Assembly (NCBI GenBank): GCA_023391635.1
Contig: JAEWAQ010000075.1
Location: 1-64,000, forward strand
DNA: 64,000 bases
Reading direction: 5' to 3'
Source of the DNA: Bacillota bacterium
Lineage (GTDB): Bacteria > Bacillota > Bacilli > Paenibacillales > Paenibacillaceae
The position numbers and the translations under genes are program-made. The notes beneath the pieces were generated by a model, which was not told where the DNA came from, ran no database searches, and saw nothing but the letters and a program-made list of their open reading frames with translations. Positions 1 to 8,742 of this stretch are shown here, in pieces; within the stretch, counting starts at the first letter, position 1, and every line of letters begins with the position of its first letter.

Positions 1-152
1 TCATACAAGGGCAGTCTGCGTGTGTCAATGCGGTAAGCCTTATGATGATCGCAGCCCGGACAGCGAAAGCCGTTCGGCCACTTCGCCTGAAATAACGCAA
101 AGGCGCAATCATCTTCGGAGCAGTCGACAATATCGATCCTAGGCATAGCCAT
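1..152 (-). CDS. IS1595-family transposase, N-terminal fragment (runs off window)
   Basis: The minus strand from 152 encodes about 50 residues that start MAMPRIDIVDC and contain WPNGFRCPGC followed by a YRIDTRRLPLY stretch. This is the zinc-ribbon start typical of IS1595-type DDE transposases, here with one CxxC visible. An alternative ATG at 146 has the better distance (8 nt) to the GAGGTG ribosome-binding site. The rest of the element, including the catalytic core and far end, lies outside the window, so intactness cannot be judged. A good sigma-A promoter sits directly upstream. Confidence 0.72.
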   Translation of the reverse strand, partial: MAMPRIDIVDCSEDDCAFALFQAKWPNGFRCPGCDHHKAYRIDTRRLPLY

Positions 153-190
153 CGCACCTCACACTCCGAAAAACGGGAATATGTGTTCCC

Positions 191-219
191 ATTATATCAT
201 GTGGTGGATTTTAATTCAA
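191..219 (-). promoter_or_regulatory. Sigma-A promoter of the transposase gene
   Basis: On the minus strand TTGAAT (219-214) and TATAAT (196-191) are 17 nt apart, an almost consensus vegetative promoter ending about 40 nt before the transposase start. Confidence 0.7.
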
Positions 220-307
220 TAACATGATAAGAGAATCGGAATGTTATTGGAGAAGGTTGGAGGCATAATTCATCACGCAGAGAGTATAGTCCCGTGTGAA
301 GTTACTG

Positions 308-368
308 CCATCGTAGTACCAGCGTAATACCATTGTAGTACCAGAGTGGTACCATCGTAGTGCCATCC
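308..368. repeat. 11-bp tandem repeat, about 5.5 copies
   Basis: Five consecutive 11-bp units start with CCA: CCATCGTAGTA, CCAGCGTAATA, CCATTGTAGTA, CCAGAGTGGTA, CCATCGTAGTG, followed by a partial CCATCC. Units differ at a few positions but the 11-bp register is exact, giving one face-aligned copy per helical turn. The function is unknown. Confidence 0.85.
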
Positions 369-476
369 TGAGCAAGGGGGATATCGGTGAATGCCGGAGA
401 ATAGCGAAAGCGTGTTTGTCTGAAAAGTGCAGGTATCTCTGATCGTCCTGAGGGAACGGTATACCGGCGAATGCTA
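366..476. repeat. Two imperfect copies of a CCTGAG/GATATCGG-type dispersed element
   Basis: Copy one begins TCCTGAGCAAGGGGGATATC at 366 and copy two TCCTGAGGGAACGGTATACC at 446, exactly 80 bp apart, both continuing with GGnGAATGC. Copy one also resembles the right arm of the large inverted repeat at 24567-24596, so a dispersed non-coding repeat family is likely. Confidence 0.5.
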
Positions 477-609
477 GCGACTAGAGATTGATGCCGGCTT
501 CAGGGGAGAAACCATAGGGGCTGCACCATAAAAACGGATTGGTTCGGAGGGAGCAGATAGAAGTAATCAGACTTGATGCGCGCAGAAGTTGTTATTTTGC
601 AATCAACTG

Positions 610-639
610 TTGACAACGAATCGGAAGGAGTGCTTTAAT
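610..639 (+). promoter_or_regulatory. Promoter of the iol operon
   Basis: TTGACA (610-615) is followed after 18 nt by TTTAAT (634-639). The expected start point falls at about 646, inside the palindrome at 644-660, a layout typical of a repressor-controlled promoter. Confidence 0.65.
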
Positions 640-643
640 AGGA

Positions 644-660
644 GGGAAAGCGCTTAACCC
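644..660 (+). promoter_or_regulatory. cre / LacI-family type operator at the iol start site
   Basis: GGGAAAGCGCTTAACCC is a near-palindrome centred on AGCGCT and closely resembles catabolite-responsive elements bound by CcpA or operators of other LacI-family repressors. It overlaps the predicted transcription start of the iol operon. B. subtilis iol is controlled by both IolR and CcpA, so carbon-catabolite repression is the simplest reading. Which protein binds is inference. Confidence 0.55.
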
Positions 661-686
661 ATTAACGGCAAAACGAGGTGGAAAAT

Positions 687-1721
687 ATGAGTACGGTCCG
701 GGTCGGCATCATTGGAGCAGGTCGGATCGGACGGCTGCATGCGGAAAATTTGGTTCGCAAGGCAGGCGTCCAAGTGAAAGCGATTTCGGACATATTTCCG
801 GAGCAGGCGCAAAGTTGGGCGGAGTCAATTGGCGTCGCCAAAGTTAGCGGAGATTATAAGGAGCTGCTGGCGGATCCCGATATCGATGCATTGCTCGTAT
901 GCTCGCCAACCGATACGCACGTCAACATTATCAAAGAAGCGGCTCAGGCGGGCAAAGCCGTTTTTTGCGAGAAGCCGGTATCTTTCGACTGGCGGCTGAC
1001 GGAAGAGGCGATCGCGGCGGCGAAGGCGGCGGGAGTTCCGCTGCAAATCGGTTTTAACCGGCGGTTCGACCCGAATTTCCGTACGGTGCGGGAGTGGGTG
1101 GAAGCGGGCAAAGTCGGCGCGGTTCATATGGTGAAAATCACGTCGCGCGATCCGAGCCCGCCATCGCCTGCCTATGTTCGCACGTCGGGCGGTTTGTTCG
1201 TGGACATGGCGATTCACGATTTCGACATGGCGCGATATTTGAGCGGCAGCGATATTACGGAAGTATACGCCACCGGCGGGGTGCTGATCGATCCGATGAT
1301 CGGAGAAGCGGGAGATATCGACACTGCGCTCATCTCGCTGAAATTCGCCAACGGCGCTTTTGGCGTCATCGACAACAGCCGCAAGGCCGTATATGGATAT
1401 GATCAGCGCGTGGAAGTGTTCGGAGCGGACGGCTGCGTGACGGCCGATAACAATTACCCGAGCAGCGCGCAAGTTCTCGACGCAAACGGCGTCCACCGGG
1501 AAAAGCCCTTATATTTCTTCTTGGAAAGATACAGCGTATCGTATCATCGGGAATTGGACGATTTCTTCGCGGCGGTGCGCGGGGAAAGGGCGGTGCCGGT
1601 TGACGGAAACGACGGCCTGCAGGCAGAGCTTGCGGCGCATGCCGCATTAAAGTCGCTCAAGGAAGGACGTCCGATCCGGCTGACCGAATTAACGACAGGG
1701 AAAGGGAGCGTGACGGTATGA
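687..1721 (+). CDS. iolG: Inositol 2-dehydrogenase (Gfo/Idh/MocA family)
   Basis: The enzyme oxidises myo-inositol to scyllo-inosose with NAD, the first catabolic step. The N-terminal Rossmann motif GIIGAGRIGRLH lies at residues 8-19, and the family EKP motif appears as FCEKPVSFD near residue 94. The 344-aa length fits the family. ATG 687 was chosen because an upstream in-frame GTG (678) lies inside the GAGGTGG ribosome-binding site at 675-681. It is the first gene of a tightly packed iol operon; its stop overlaps the iolD start (ATGA). Gfo/Idh enzymes vary in substrate, but the complete iol set downstream makes IolG secure. Confidence 0.92.
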   Translation: MSTVRVGIIGAGRIGRLHAENLVRKAGVQVKAISDIFPEQAQSWAESIGVAKVSGDYKELLADPDIDALLVCSPTDTHVNIIKEAAQAGKAVFCEKPVSFDWRLTEEAIAAAKAAGVPLQIGFNRRFDPNFRTVREWVEAGKVGAVHMVKITSRDPSPPSPAYVRTSGGLFVDMAIHDFDMARYLSGSDITEVYATGGVLIDPMIGEAGDIDTALISLKFANGAFGVIDNSRKAVYGYDQRVEVFGADGCVTADNNYPSSAQVLDANGVHREKPLYFFLERYSVSYHRELDDFFAAVRGERAVPVDGNDGLQAELAAHAALKSLKEGRPIRLTELTTGKGSVTV

Positions 1722-3610
1722 CGACCACAGCTGCGCAAAAGCCGAATGAAACGATTCGCCTGACGATGGCACAGGCGCTAATCCGGTTCCTGGATGTCCA
1801 ATATGTGGAGCGGGACGGCGTAGAACACAAATTCGTGAAGGGCGTCATGGGCATCTTCGGCCACGGCAACGTGACGGGGATCGGCGAAGCGCTGGAACGC
1901 GACGCAGGATCGCTTGTCTTCATTCAAGGCAAGAACGAGCAAGGCATGGCGCACGCGGCGGCTGCTTACGCCAAACAGTGCAACCGCCTCTCCATCTATG
2001 CCTGCACGACGTCGATCGGGCCGGGCGCCTTGAATATGGTGACGGCAGCTGCAACGGCGACCGTCAACCGGATTCCGCTCTTGCTGTTGCCCGGCGACAT
2101 CTTTGCCGACCGGCAACCCGATCCGGTGCTCCAGCAGATCGAGCATCCGATGGACTATACGATCTCGGCGAACGACGCGTTCAAGCCGGTCAGCCGCTAT
2201 TGGGACCGCATCTTGCGGCCGGAGCAGCTTATGGCTTCGCTGCTGCAAGCGATGCGCGTGCTGACAGACCCGGCCGAGACCGGGACGGTTACGATCGCCC
2301 TTCCGCAGGACGTGCAAGCGGAAGCGTACGATTATCCCGCGGCATTCTTCCGCAAGCGCGTCCATGCCATCGACCGCAGGCCGCCGGCGCAGGCTGCGCT
2401 GGAAAGGGCGGCCGCGCTGCTGCTAAGCAAGCGGCAACCGGTCATCGTGGCAGGCGGAGGCGTTCACTATGCCCAAGCAACGGATGCGCTTCACGAGTTC
2501 GCCGAGCAATTCCGGATTCCCGTGACGGAAACCCAGGCAGGCAAGAGCGCGCTGCCTTGGAACCATCCGCTGAATTTGGGAGCAGGCGGCGCGACGGGGA
2601 CGCTGGCGGCGAACCGGATGCTCGCGCAGGCTGATCTGATCATCGCCATTGGCACAAGATTGTCCGATTTCACGACGGCGTCCAAGACGGCGTTCGCGAA
2701 CCCGGATGCGCAATTATTATCGATCAATGTTGCTTCTTCCGATGCGATGAAGATGGAAGGCTTGCCGTTGACGGCGGACGCGAAACTCGCTCTGGCGGCG
2801 CTTGCCGGCATGCTGGCGGAAAGCGGCTACCGCACTGCACACGATCCGGCCGATATTGCCGCGCTAAAGCAGGAATGGGATACGGAAGTGGACCGCCTGT
2901 TCGCGATAGATCATGCGCAAGGGCTGGCCCAGACGCGCGTGCTCGGCATCATCCAGCAATTCGTCCAGCCGGAAGACGTGATCGTATGCGCGGCGGGCAG
3001 CTTGCCTGGTGACTTGCACCGCGTTTGGCGGCCGCAGCTTCCGAAGACGTATCATATGGAATACGGATTCTCCTGCATGGGCTATGAAGTGGCCGGCGCA
3101 TTCGGCGTCAAATTGGCGCAGCAGGAAGGGGAAGTGTACGCGCTGGTTGGAGACGGCAGCTTCCTGATGCTTCATTCGGAGCTTGTAACGAGCTTGCAGG
3201 AAAATCGCAAAATCGTCGTCCTGCTGTTCGATAACCACGGGTTCCAGTGCATTCACAACTTGCAGCGCGGACACGGCAGCGACGGCTTCGGCAATGAATT
3301 CCGCCAGCGCAGCGACAAGGATGGCAGGCTGACAGGGCCGGAGCTCCCGATCGATTTTCGCGGCTTGGCCGCAAGCCTGGGCTGCGCGGCGTTCGCGGCG
3401 CATGATGCGGAGTCGCTAGAGGCGGCGCTGGCAGACGCGCGCGCGGCGGATCGTTCGGCGCTCGTGCATATCGCGGTCGTACCCGGCACGAACACCGACG
3501 GCTACGAGTCATGGTGGCGTGTGGACGGCGCGGAAGTGTCCAAGGGCGAACGCGTCCTTCAGGCAAGAAAATCGAATGATGAGATTCGGCAAGCGGCCAG
3601 GCCTTATTGA
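1718..3610 (+). CDS. iolD: 3D-(3,5/4)-trihydroxycyclohexane-1,2-dione hydrolase
   Basis: This thiamine-diphosphate enzyme opens the inositol ring, converting the cyclic dione to 5-deoxy-D-glucuronate. The 630-residue protein shows the ThDP-family layout: an N-terminal pyrimidine-binding domain with NEQGMAHAAAAYAKQ near residue 73, a central domain with an AGGGVHYA stretch, and a C-terminal pyrophosphate-binding domain with GDGSFLMLHSELVTS and the metal-binding NHGF near residues 480-515. The length matches IolD. Its ATG overlaps the iolG stop by 4 nt, implying translational coupling. Confidence 0.95.
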   Translation: MTTTAAQKPNETIRLTMAQALIRFLDVQYVERDGVEHKFVKGVMGIFGHGNVTGIGEALERDAGSLVFIQGKNEQGMAHAAAAYAKQCNRLSIYACTTSIGPGALNMVTAAATATVNRIPLLLLPGDIFADRQPDPVLQQIEHPMDYTISANDAFKPVSRYWDRILRPEQLMASLLQAMRVLTDPAETGTVTIALPQDVQAEAYDYPAAFFRKRVHAIDRRPPAQAALERAAALLLSKRQPVIVAGGGVHYAQATDALHEFAEQFRIPVTETQAGKSALPWNHPLNLGAGGATGTLAANRMLAQADLIIAIGTRLSDFTTASKTAFANPDAQLLSINVASSDAMKMEGLPLTADAKLALAALAGMLAESGYRTAHDPADIAALKQEWDTEVDRLFAIDHAQGLAQTRVLGIIQQFVQPEDVIVCAAGSLPGDLHRVWRPQLPKTYHMEYGFSCMGYEVAGAFGVKLAQQEGEVYALVGDGSFLMLHSELVTSLQENRKIVVLLFDNHGFQCIHNLQRGHGSDGFGNEFRQRSDKDGRLTGPELPIDFRGLAASLGCAAFAAHDAESLEAALADARAADRSALVHIAVVPGTNTDGYESWWRVDGAEVSKGERVLQARKSNDEIRQAARPY

Positions 3611-3637
3611 GAGGTTTCGGAAGGAGGGACACACCTA

Positions 3638-4546
3638 ATGGAATTGGCGAACAGAGTACGGCTCGGTATATCCGCGATCAATTGGGTCAACGAAGACATG
3701 CATGAACTGGGCGACCACTATACGTTCGAAGATTTAATGCGGGATTTTACGGTGCTTGGCTTCACCGGCACCGAGATGTGCCGGAAATTCCCGCAGACGG
3801 CACCGGAAGTGAAGGAAGCGTTGCAAGAGCACGGGATTTCGCTGGCATCCTGGTGGCGCGGCGTCCGTCTTGCCGATCCGGCTTACCGCCAAGAAGAGCT
3901 GGAAGCGTATCGCCGCCACGTCGAATTCCTGCGGACGGCAGGCAGCCGCCATATCGTAACTTGCGAAGTGCTGGGCGCTCCGCATGCCGATCCGGCTGCC
4001 GCGACTCGGAAGATATTATCTGCGGACGAATGGGAGCATCTGACGGAAGGCTTGCATCAGGTAGGCGAAATTTGTCGGGCCGCGGACATGAAGCTCGTCT
4101 ATCACTATCATGCCGGCACGGTAATCGAAGGGCCGGATGAGATCGAGCGTCTGATGCGCTCTACCGATCCAGCGCTCGTCCATCTGCTGCTGGATACCGG
4201 CCATGCCGTATATGGCGGAGGAGACCCTGTCCAGTATGCGAAGCAATATGCCGATCGAATCGCCTACGTTCACTTGAAGGACGTGAGGCCGCAAGTGTTG
4301 GCCCAAGCGAATGCGGAAGGCTGGGATTTCCTCCGGCGCGTGCGCCAGGGCGTCTTCACCGTGCCGGGCGACGGATGCGTCGATTTTGCAAGCGTGCTGC
4401 AAGCGCTGGACGACAACGGCTACGCGGGATGGATGATTCTCGAAGCGGAGCAGGACCCCGGCATCGCGGACCCGGTACGCTATGCTGCGCAAGGAAAGGC
4501 GCATCTGCTCGAAATTCTCAGGTCTGGAGGTGTCCAATCGCAATGA
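3638..4546 (+). CDS. iolE: Inosose dehydratase
   Basis: IolE dehydrates 2-keto-myo-inositol to the trihydroxycyclohexanedione used by IolD. The 302-aa protein is an AP-endonuclease-2-type TIM barrel beginning LGISAINWVNEDMHELG, which is characteristic of IolE. Metal-ligand segments include the LLLDTGHAVYGG and YVHLKDVRP stretches and the terminal ILEAEQDP. An AAGGAGGG ribosome-binding site precedes the ATG. The stop overlaps the iolB start (ATGA at 4543-4546). Confidence 0.95.
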   Translation: MELANRVRLGISAINWVNEDMHELGDHYTFEDLMRDFTVLGFTGTEMCRKFPQTAPEVKEALQEHGISLASWWRGVRLADPAYRQEELEAYRRHVEFLRTAGSRHIVTCEVLGAPHADPAAATRKILSADEWEHLTEGLHQVGEICRAADMKLVYHYHAGTVIEGPDEIERLMRSTDPALVHLLLDTGHAVYGGGDPVQYAKQYADRIAYVHLKDVRPQVLAQANAEGWDFLRRVRQGVFTVPGDGCVDFASVLQALDDNGYAGWMILEAEQDPGIADPVRYAAQGKAHLLEILRSGGVQSQ

Positions 4547-5346
4547 GCGAATTGATCGTACGCCCGGGTCAGCCAGATGCGGACGGCACAGTGCTGCGCA
4601 TTACGCCGACATCCGCTGGCTGGACCTATGTCGGCTTCGAAGTGTGCCGGTTGTCGGCGGGTCAGAAGCTTCATCGAAACACGGGAAATGACGAAGTATG
4701 CCTGGTGCTGCTCGGCGGTACAGTCGACGCAGAAGCAGGCGGACAGCAATGGCCGGGCATCGGCCGCCGCAAAGACGTCTTCGAGCAAATTCCGCCGTAT
4801 GCCGTCTACGTGCCGATGCAAATGTCTTTTACGGTGACGGCAGTAACGGATGCGGAAGTCGCGGTCTGTTCCGCGCCGGGCAAGGAAGGCTTTGCAGCGC
4901 GGCTGATCACGCCTGAGCAAGTCGGGGTGGAGGCGCGTGGCTACGGCAACATGTCGCGTACGATCCACAACATCCTGCCGGAGCAGGAATCGGCAGGCTC
5001 GCTGCTCGTCGTGGAAGTATTTACGCCCAATGGCCACTGGTCCAGTTACCCGCCGCACAAGCACGACCAGGACAATTTGCCGCATGAATCTTATCTGGAA
5101 GAAACGTATTATCACCGTACGAACCCCGGTCACGGATTTGCCGTTCAACGTGTCTATACGGACGACCGGTCGCTGGACGAGACGCTCACCGTTCGCAACG
5201 GGGAAGCGGTGCTCGTGCCGCGCGGTTACCATCCGGTATCGGCAGCTCCAGGGTACGACAGCTATTATCTCAACGTCATGGCAGGTCCGGTCCGTACGTG
5301 GAAATTCCATAACGACCCGGATCATGAATGGCTGTTCCGTAAATAA
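4543..5346 (+). CDS. iolB: 5-deoxy-glucuronate isomerase
   Basis: IolB isomerises 5-deoxy-D-glucuronate to 2-deoxy-5-keto-D-gluconate. The 267-residue protein is a bicupin. The second cupin shows PPHKHDQDNLPHESYLEET, with likely metal ligands His and Glu, and an RGYHPV motif near the C-terminus. The frame is open upstream to 4375, but that part overlaps iolE; ATG 4543 overlaps the iolE stop and follows a GGAGGTG site, so it is the start. Confidence 0.94.
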   Translation: MSELIVRPGQPDADGTVLRITPTSAGWTYVGFEVCRLSAGQKLHRNTGNDEVCLVLLGGTVDAEAGGQQWPGIGRRKDVFEQIPPYAVYVPMQMSFTVTAVTDAEVAVCSAPGKEGFAARLITPEQVGVEARGYGNMSRTIHNILPEQESAGSLLVVEVFTPNGHWSSYPPHKHDQDNLPHESYLEETYYHRTNPGHGFAVQRVYTDDRSLDETLTVRNGEAVLVPRGYHPVSAAPGYDSYYLNVMAGPVRTWKFHNDPDHEWLFRK

Positions 5347-5370
5347 CGACGGGGTCCCAAAGGAGGTTAT

Positions 5371-6378
5371 ATGATCATGAGCACCAACCGATTTCCGACA
5401 AACGGCCGCCGTCTTGACGTGGTGAGCATCGGACGGCTGTGCATCGACCTGAACGCCAACGAGATTCATCGCCCGATGGAGGATACGCTGACGTTCACCA
5501 AATATTTGGGCGGATCGCCGGCGAACATCACGATCGCGCTCACGCGGCTCGGCCTCTCCACCGGGTTCATCGGCCGGATCGCCGACGACGCGTTCGGCCG
5601 TTTCATCCGCCGTTACCTGGAGCAGTCCGGCGTCGACACGTCTTGCGTCGTGACAGATCGGCCGGGCAGCGTGACGGGCCTTGCCTTCACGGAGATCAAG
5701 TCGCCGACCGATTGCAGCATTCTCATGTACCGCGACCATGTGGCGGACTTGAACCTGGAGCCCGGCGACGTCCGGGAAGAGCTGATCGCAGGCGCCAAAG
5801 CGCTCGTCGTCTCGGGCACCGCGCTGGCCGCCAGCCCGTCGCGGGAAGCGGTGTTCACCGCAATCTCCTACGCGCGCAAGCACGGCACGACGATCGTCTA
5901 CGACATCGACTACCGTCCCTATACATGGCGTAATCGCGACGAAATCCGCGTCTATTGCAGCCTTGTCGCCGAGCAGGCGGACATCATCCTGGGCGGCAAA
6001 GAAGAGTTCTCGCTGCTGGAGCCGGACAGCGCGTCGGATCAGGCGTTCGACGAGGAATCGGTCGCCCGTCGCTGGCTCGGCCATCGCGCGGGCCTCGTCG
6101 TCATCAAGCGCGGCGGAGACGGCTCCGTGGCCTACGCGAGCGATGGCGGCGTCTATCCCGGGCGCACCTTCCCCGCGCAGGTCGTCAAAACGTTCGGCGC
6201 GGGCGACGCGTTCGCGGGCTCCTTCCTGTTCGGATTGCTGCAAGATTGGCCGATCGGCCGCTGCCAGGATTACGGAGCCGCCGCGGCGAACATCGTCGTC
6301 TCCAGCCATAGCTGCTCGGATGCTATGCCGACGCGGGATGCGGTCGAAACCGTGCTTCGCAGCCACGGCGCGCTATAA
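5371..6378 (+). CDS. iolC: 5-dehydro-2-deoxygluconokinase (PfkB family)
   Basis: The kinase phosphorylates 2-deoxy-5-keto-D-gluconate at C6. The N-terminal GRLCIDLNANEI and YLGGSPANITIALTRLG segments and the C-terminal anion-hole/catalytic GAGDAFAGSF motif (about residues 276-285, Asp as base) define a PfkB sugar kinase, and the full context defines IolC. An AGGAGG at 5361-5366 precedes ATG 5371 by 4 nt and a second in-frame ATG (5377) by 10 nt; either could be used. The sequence is noticeably GC-richer at third positions than its neighbours, as often seen for highly expressed genes in this operon. Confidence 0.93.
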   Translation: MIMSTNRFPTNGRRLDVVSIGRLCIDLNANEIHRPMEDTLTFTKYLGGSPANITIALTRLGLSTGFIGRIADDAFGRFIRRYLEQSGVDTSCVVTDRPGSVTGLAFTEIKSPTDCSILMYRDHVADLNLEPGDVREELIAGAKALVVSGTALAASPSREAVFTAISYARKHGTTIVYDIDYRPYTWRNRDEIRVYCSLVAEQADIILGGKEEFSLLEPDSASDQAFDEESVARRWLGHRAGLVVIKRGGDGSVAYASDGGVYPGRTFPAQVVKTFGAGDAFAGSFLFGLLQDWPIGRCQDYGAAAANIVVSSHSCSDAMPTRDAVETVLRSHGAL

Positions 6379-6410
6379 TACCTTATCAGCCGAAGGAGGA
6401 TCTTTGAATC

Positions 6411-7862
6411 ATGTCACAATCTATTCCGTTATCGAATTTCTATGGCGGACAGCTTGTCCCGTCCACTTCCACGGCGACGGAAGCCGTGCCGAATCCGGCG
6501 ACGGGCCAAACGATCGCCACGGTGCCACTGTCGAATCGGTCGGACCTCGATGCCGCGGTACAAGCAGCCAAAGCCGCGTTCCCCGAGTGGAGCCGCACGC
6601 CGGTGCCGCGCCGCGCCCGTATCCTGTTCAAGTTCCAGCAGTTGCTGGTCGAACATTGGGACGAACTCGCGAAGCTTGTTACCTTGGAAAACGGCAAAAG
6701 CTACGGCGAGGCGCATGGCGAGGTACTGCGCGGCATCGAGTGCGTCGAATTTGCCGCAGGCGCTCCGTCGCTCATGATGGGCAGCGTGCTGCCAGATATC
6801 GCGACAGGCATCGAATCGGCGATGTATCGCTATCCGCTTGGCGTCATCGGCGGCATTACTCCGTTCAATTTCCCGATGATGGTACCGTGCTGGATGTTCC
6901 CGATGGCGATCGCGTGTGGAAATACGTTCGTGCTCAAGCCATCGGAGCGGACGCCGCTGACGGCGATGAAGTTGGCCGAGCTGTTCAAGGAAGCCGGCTT
7001 GCCGGACGGCGTTTTCAATATCGTCCACGGCGCGAAGGATATCGTAAACGGCCTGATGGAGCATCCGGACGTGAAGGCGATCTCGTTCGTCGGCTCGCAG
7101 CCGGTCGCCGAATACGTCTACAAGACGGCTGCGGCACATGGCAAGCGCGTGCAAGCGCTCGGCGGCGCGAAGAATCATTCGATCGTCATGCCTGACGCCG
7201 ATCTGGACCTGACGGTCAAAGAAATTACGAATGCCGCGTTCGGTTCCGCCGGAGAACGTTGCATGGCGTGCTCCGTCGTCGTCGCCGTCGGCGATGCCGG
7301 CGACAAGCTGGCGGAGCGGCTGACATCCCGGGCGAAGGAACTGGTCATCGGCAACGGGTTGGACAAGGACGTCTTCCTGGGGCCGGTCATCCGCGATTCG
7401 CACAAAGCGAGAACGCTTGGTTACATCGAGAAGGGCGTCGAACAAGGAGCGCGGCTGCTGCTGGATGGACGGGAATCTGCCAGCATGAGCGAGGATGGCT
7501 ACTTCGTCGGCCCGACGATCTTTGATCAAGTGAATCGGGACATGTTGATTTGGCAGGACGAGATCTTCGCTCCGGTGCTGCAGATCGTCCGTGTCGATAC
7601 GCTGGAAGAGGCGATCTCCTGGGCCAATGAGTCTGAATTCGCCAACGGCGCCTGCCTGTTCACGACGAATACGTCGGCGGTTCGGCAATTCCGCGAGACG
7701 ATCGATGCGGGCATGCTCGGCATCAACGTCGGCGTTCCGGCGCCGATGGCGTTCTTCCCGTTCTCCGGCTACAAGAAGTCTTTCTACGGCGATTTGCACG
7801 TCAACGGCAAAGACGGCGTGGAATTCTATACCCGCAAGAAGATGATCGTGGCACGCAGCTAA
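6411..7862 (+). CDS. iolA: Methylmalonate/malonate-semialdehyde dehydrogenase (CoA-acylating)
   Basis: IolA converts malonate semialdehyde to acetyl-CoA and CO2, the last inositol step. The 483-aa protein is an aldehyde-dehydrogenase-family member with the cofactor-binding ITPFNFPMMVPCWMFP segment near 150 and the catalytic cysteine in GERCMACSVVV near residue 284. The neighbouring FNIVHGAKDIVNGL also matches this CoA-dependent subfamily. A GGAGG site precedes ATG 6411. The gene ends the operon, with a hairpin about 40 nt downstream. IolJ, the aldolase making the semialdehyde, is missing from the window. Confidence 0.93.
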   Translation: MSQSIPLSNFYGGQLVPSTSTATEAVPNPATGQTIATVPLSNRSDLDAAVQAAKAAFPEWSRTPVPRRARILFKFQQLLVEHWDELAKLVTLENGKSYGEAHGEVLRGIECVEFAAGAPSLMMGSVLPDIATGIESAMYRYPLGVIGGITPFNFPMMVPCWMFPMAIACGNTFVLKPSERTPLTAMKLAELFKEAGLPDGVFNIVHGAKDIVNGLMEHPDVKAISFVGSQPVAEYVYKTAAAHGKRVQALGGAKNHSIVMPDADLDLTVKEITNAAFGSAGERCMACSVVVAVGDAGDKLAERLTSRAKELVIGNGLDKDVFLGPVIRDSHKARTLGYIEKGVEQGARLLLDGRESASMSEDGYFVGPTIFDQVNRDMLIWQDEIFAPVLQIVRVDTLEEAISWANESEFANGACLFTTNTSAVRQFRETIDAGMLGINVGVPAPMAFFPFSGYKKSFYGDLHVNGKDGVEFYTRKKMIVARS

Positions 7863-7899
7863 GAAGCCGATCGTCATAGCGTTTGCGGCAGGTAGGTCC

Positions 7900-7941
7900 A
7901 AGGCGGATCGTTCAACCGGCATCGGTTGAGCGGTCCGCCTT
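7900..7941 (+). terminator. Hairpin terminating the iol operon
   Basis: An 18-bp stem pairs 7900-7917 with 7924-7941 (AAGGCGGA...TCCGCCTT) with two G-U pairs and a 6-nt loop. The following TCTATG is poor in T, so termination may be weak or assisted. Confidence 0.65.
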
Positions 7942-8001
7942 CTATGCGTTACAATGGAAACAGATTTATGCACCGTCTACAAGGGGCAAGGAGGAATCCG
8001 T

Positions 8002-8724
8002 GTGTTGCGAACCTTGCTGGGCGCCGCGCCTTGTCCGTGGGTCGGCCTGCTCGGCGAAACGGCCGCTTCGATGAGAGCGTTCATGAGGATGGCTGATAAG
8101 CAGGCGTTGGCGCAGGTCGGTCAGGCATCGCGCTATCGCGCATATGCCGTCTGGACCGAAGGCTTGCTCCGCTCCCTCGAGGAACTGGAAGAAAGCTTGT
8201 TCGCGGCGCAGCTGTTCGCCGAGCGAATCGCGCACGTCAAGTGGGCCGAGCTCGCCGAACAAGAGAAACTGGACTACAGCCGCCATGTTTATTTCGACAA
8301 AAATGCTTATATTCGCCTATTCTCGCTGCTCGACAAGCTGGGCACGTTGATGAACGATCTGCTGGAGCTGCGGACGGAGAGAATCAAGGCGAAATATTCT
8401 TACTTCACGGTGCTGCGGCGCATGCGGGAGAACGGACGCCATCCGGAGCTGACTGCCCGCCTGACCGCGCTGAAGGAAGGGCACCATGCCGCGATGAACC
8501 GGCTGAGAGCGCGGCGGAATATGGAGATCCACTACATGAATGCCGAATTGAAGGATGATTTGCAGGCAGGACGCCGCCTCGCCGGCGAGACGGAAGGCGG
8601 CTATATGCGGCTGGAGAACTTGTCGGCCAATCTGGCGGACGCGCAAGAAGGCTGGGAGATGGCGATCGGCACGCTGCAGGCGGTGTATGAATTCGCCGGC
8701 AGACAGCTGCGACGAACGTCTTAG
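8002..8724 (+). CDS. HEPN-domain protein, Cthe_2314-like
   Basis: The predicted 240-aa soluble, mostly helical protein carries RRNMEIHYMN near residue 173, an Rx4H motif characteristic of HEPN domains, in a setting resembling the Firmicute Cthe_2314-type HEPN family. GTG 8002 is chosen because AAGGAGG (7988-7994) lies 7 nt upstream; the upstream frame to 7954 crosses the iol terminator. HEPN proteins are often RNases or toxin-related, but this subfamily has no firmly known role. The stop codon lies within the ribosome-binding region of the next gene, suggesting co-transcription. Confidence 0.6.
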   Translation: MLRTLLGAAPCPWVGLLGETAASMRAFMRMADKQALAQVGQASRYRAYAVWTEGLLRSLEELEESLFAAQLFAERIAHVKWAELAEQEKLDYSRHVYFDKNAYIRLFSLLDKLGTLMNDLLELRTERIKAKYSYFTVLRRMRENGRHPELTARLTALKEGHHAAMNRLRARRNMEIHYMNAELKDDLQAGRRLAGETEGGYMRLENLSANLADAQEGWEMAIGTLQAVYEFAGRQLRRTS

Positions 8725-8742
8725 GAGAGGAGGCGGGATGTT

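Larger units (their letters stand above)
220..609. other. Gene-free spacer upstream of the iol operon
   Basis: No convincing reading frame was found here. The stretch holds an 11-bp tandem repeat (308-368) and two related copies of a CCTGAG...GATATCGG-like element (from 366 and 446), both listed separately. It separates the left-edge insertion element from the iol promoter. Confidence 0.6.

Noticed and set aside
308..368. CRISPR-like short repeat
   Set aside because: Units are 11 bp with no spacers and no cas genes; it is a simple tandem repeat.
4480..6366. A 628-codon open frame on the minus strand
   Set aside because: It is antisense to iolB and iolC, whose protein families are certain; its composition is typical of a shadow frame.
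6429..7973. A 514-codon minus-strand frame opposite iolA
   Set aside because: Antisense to a certain gene, no domain seen, and no start signal.
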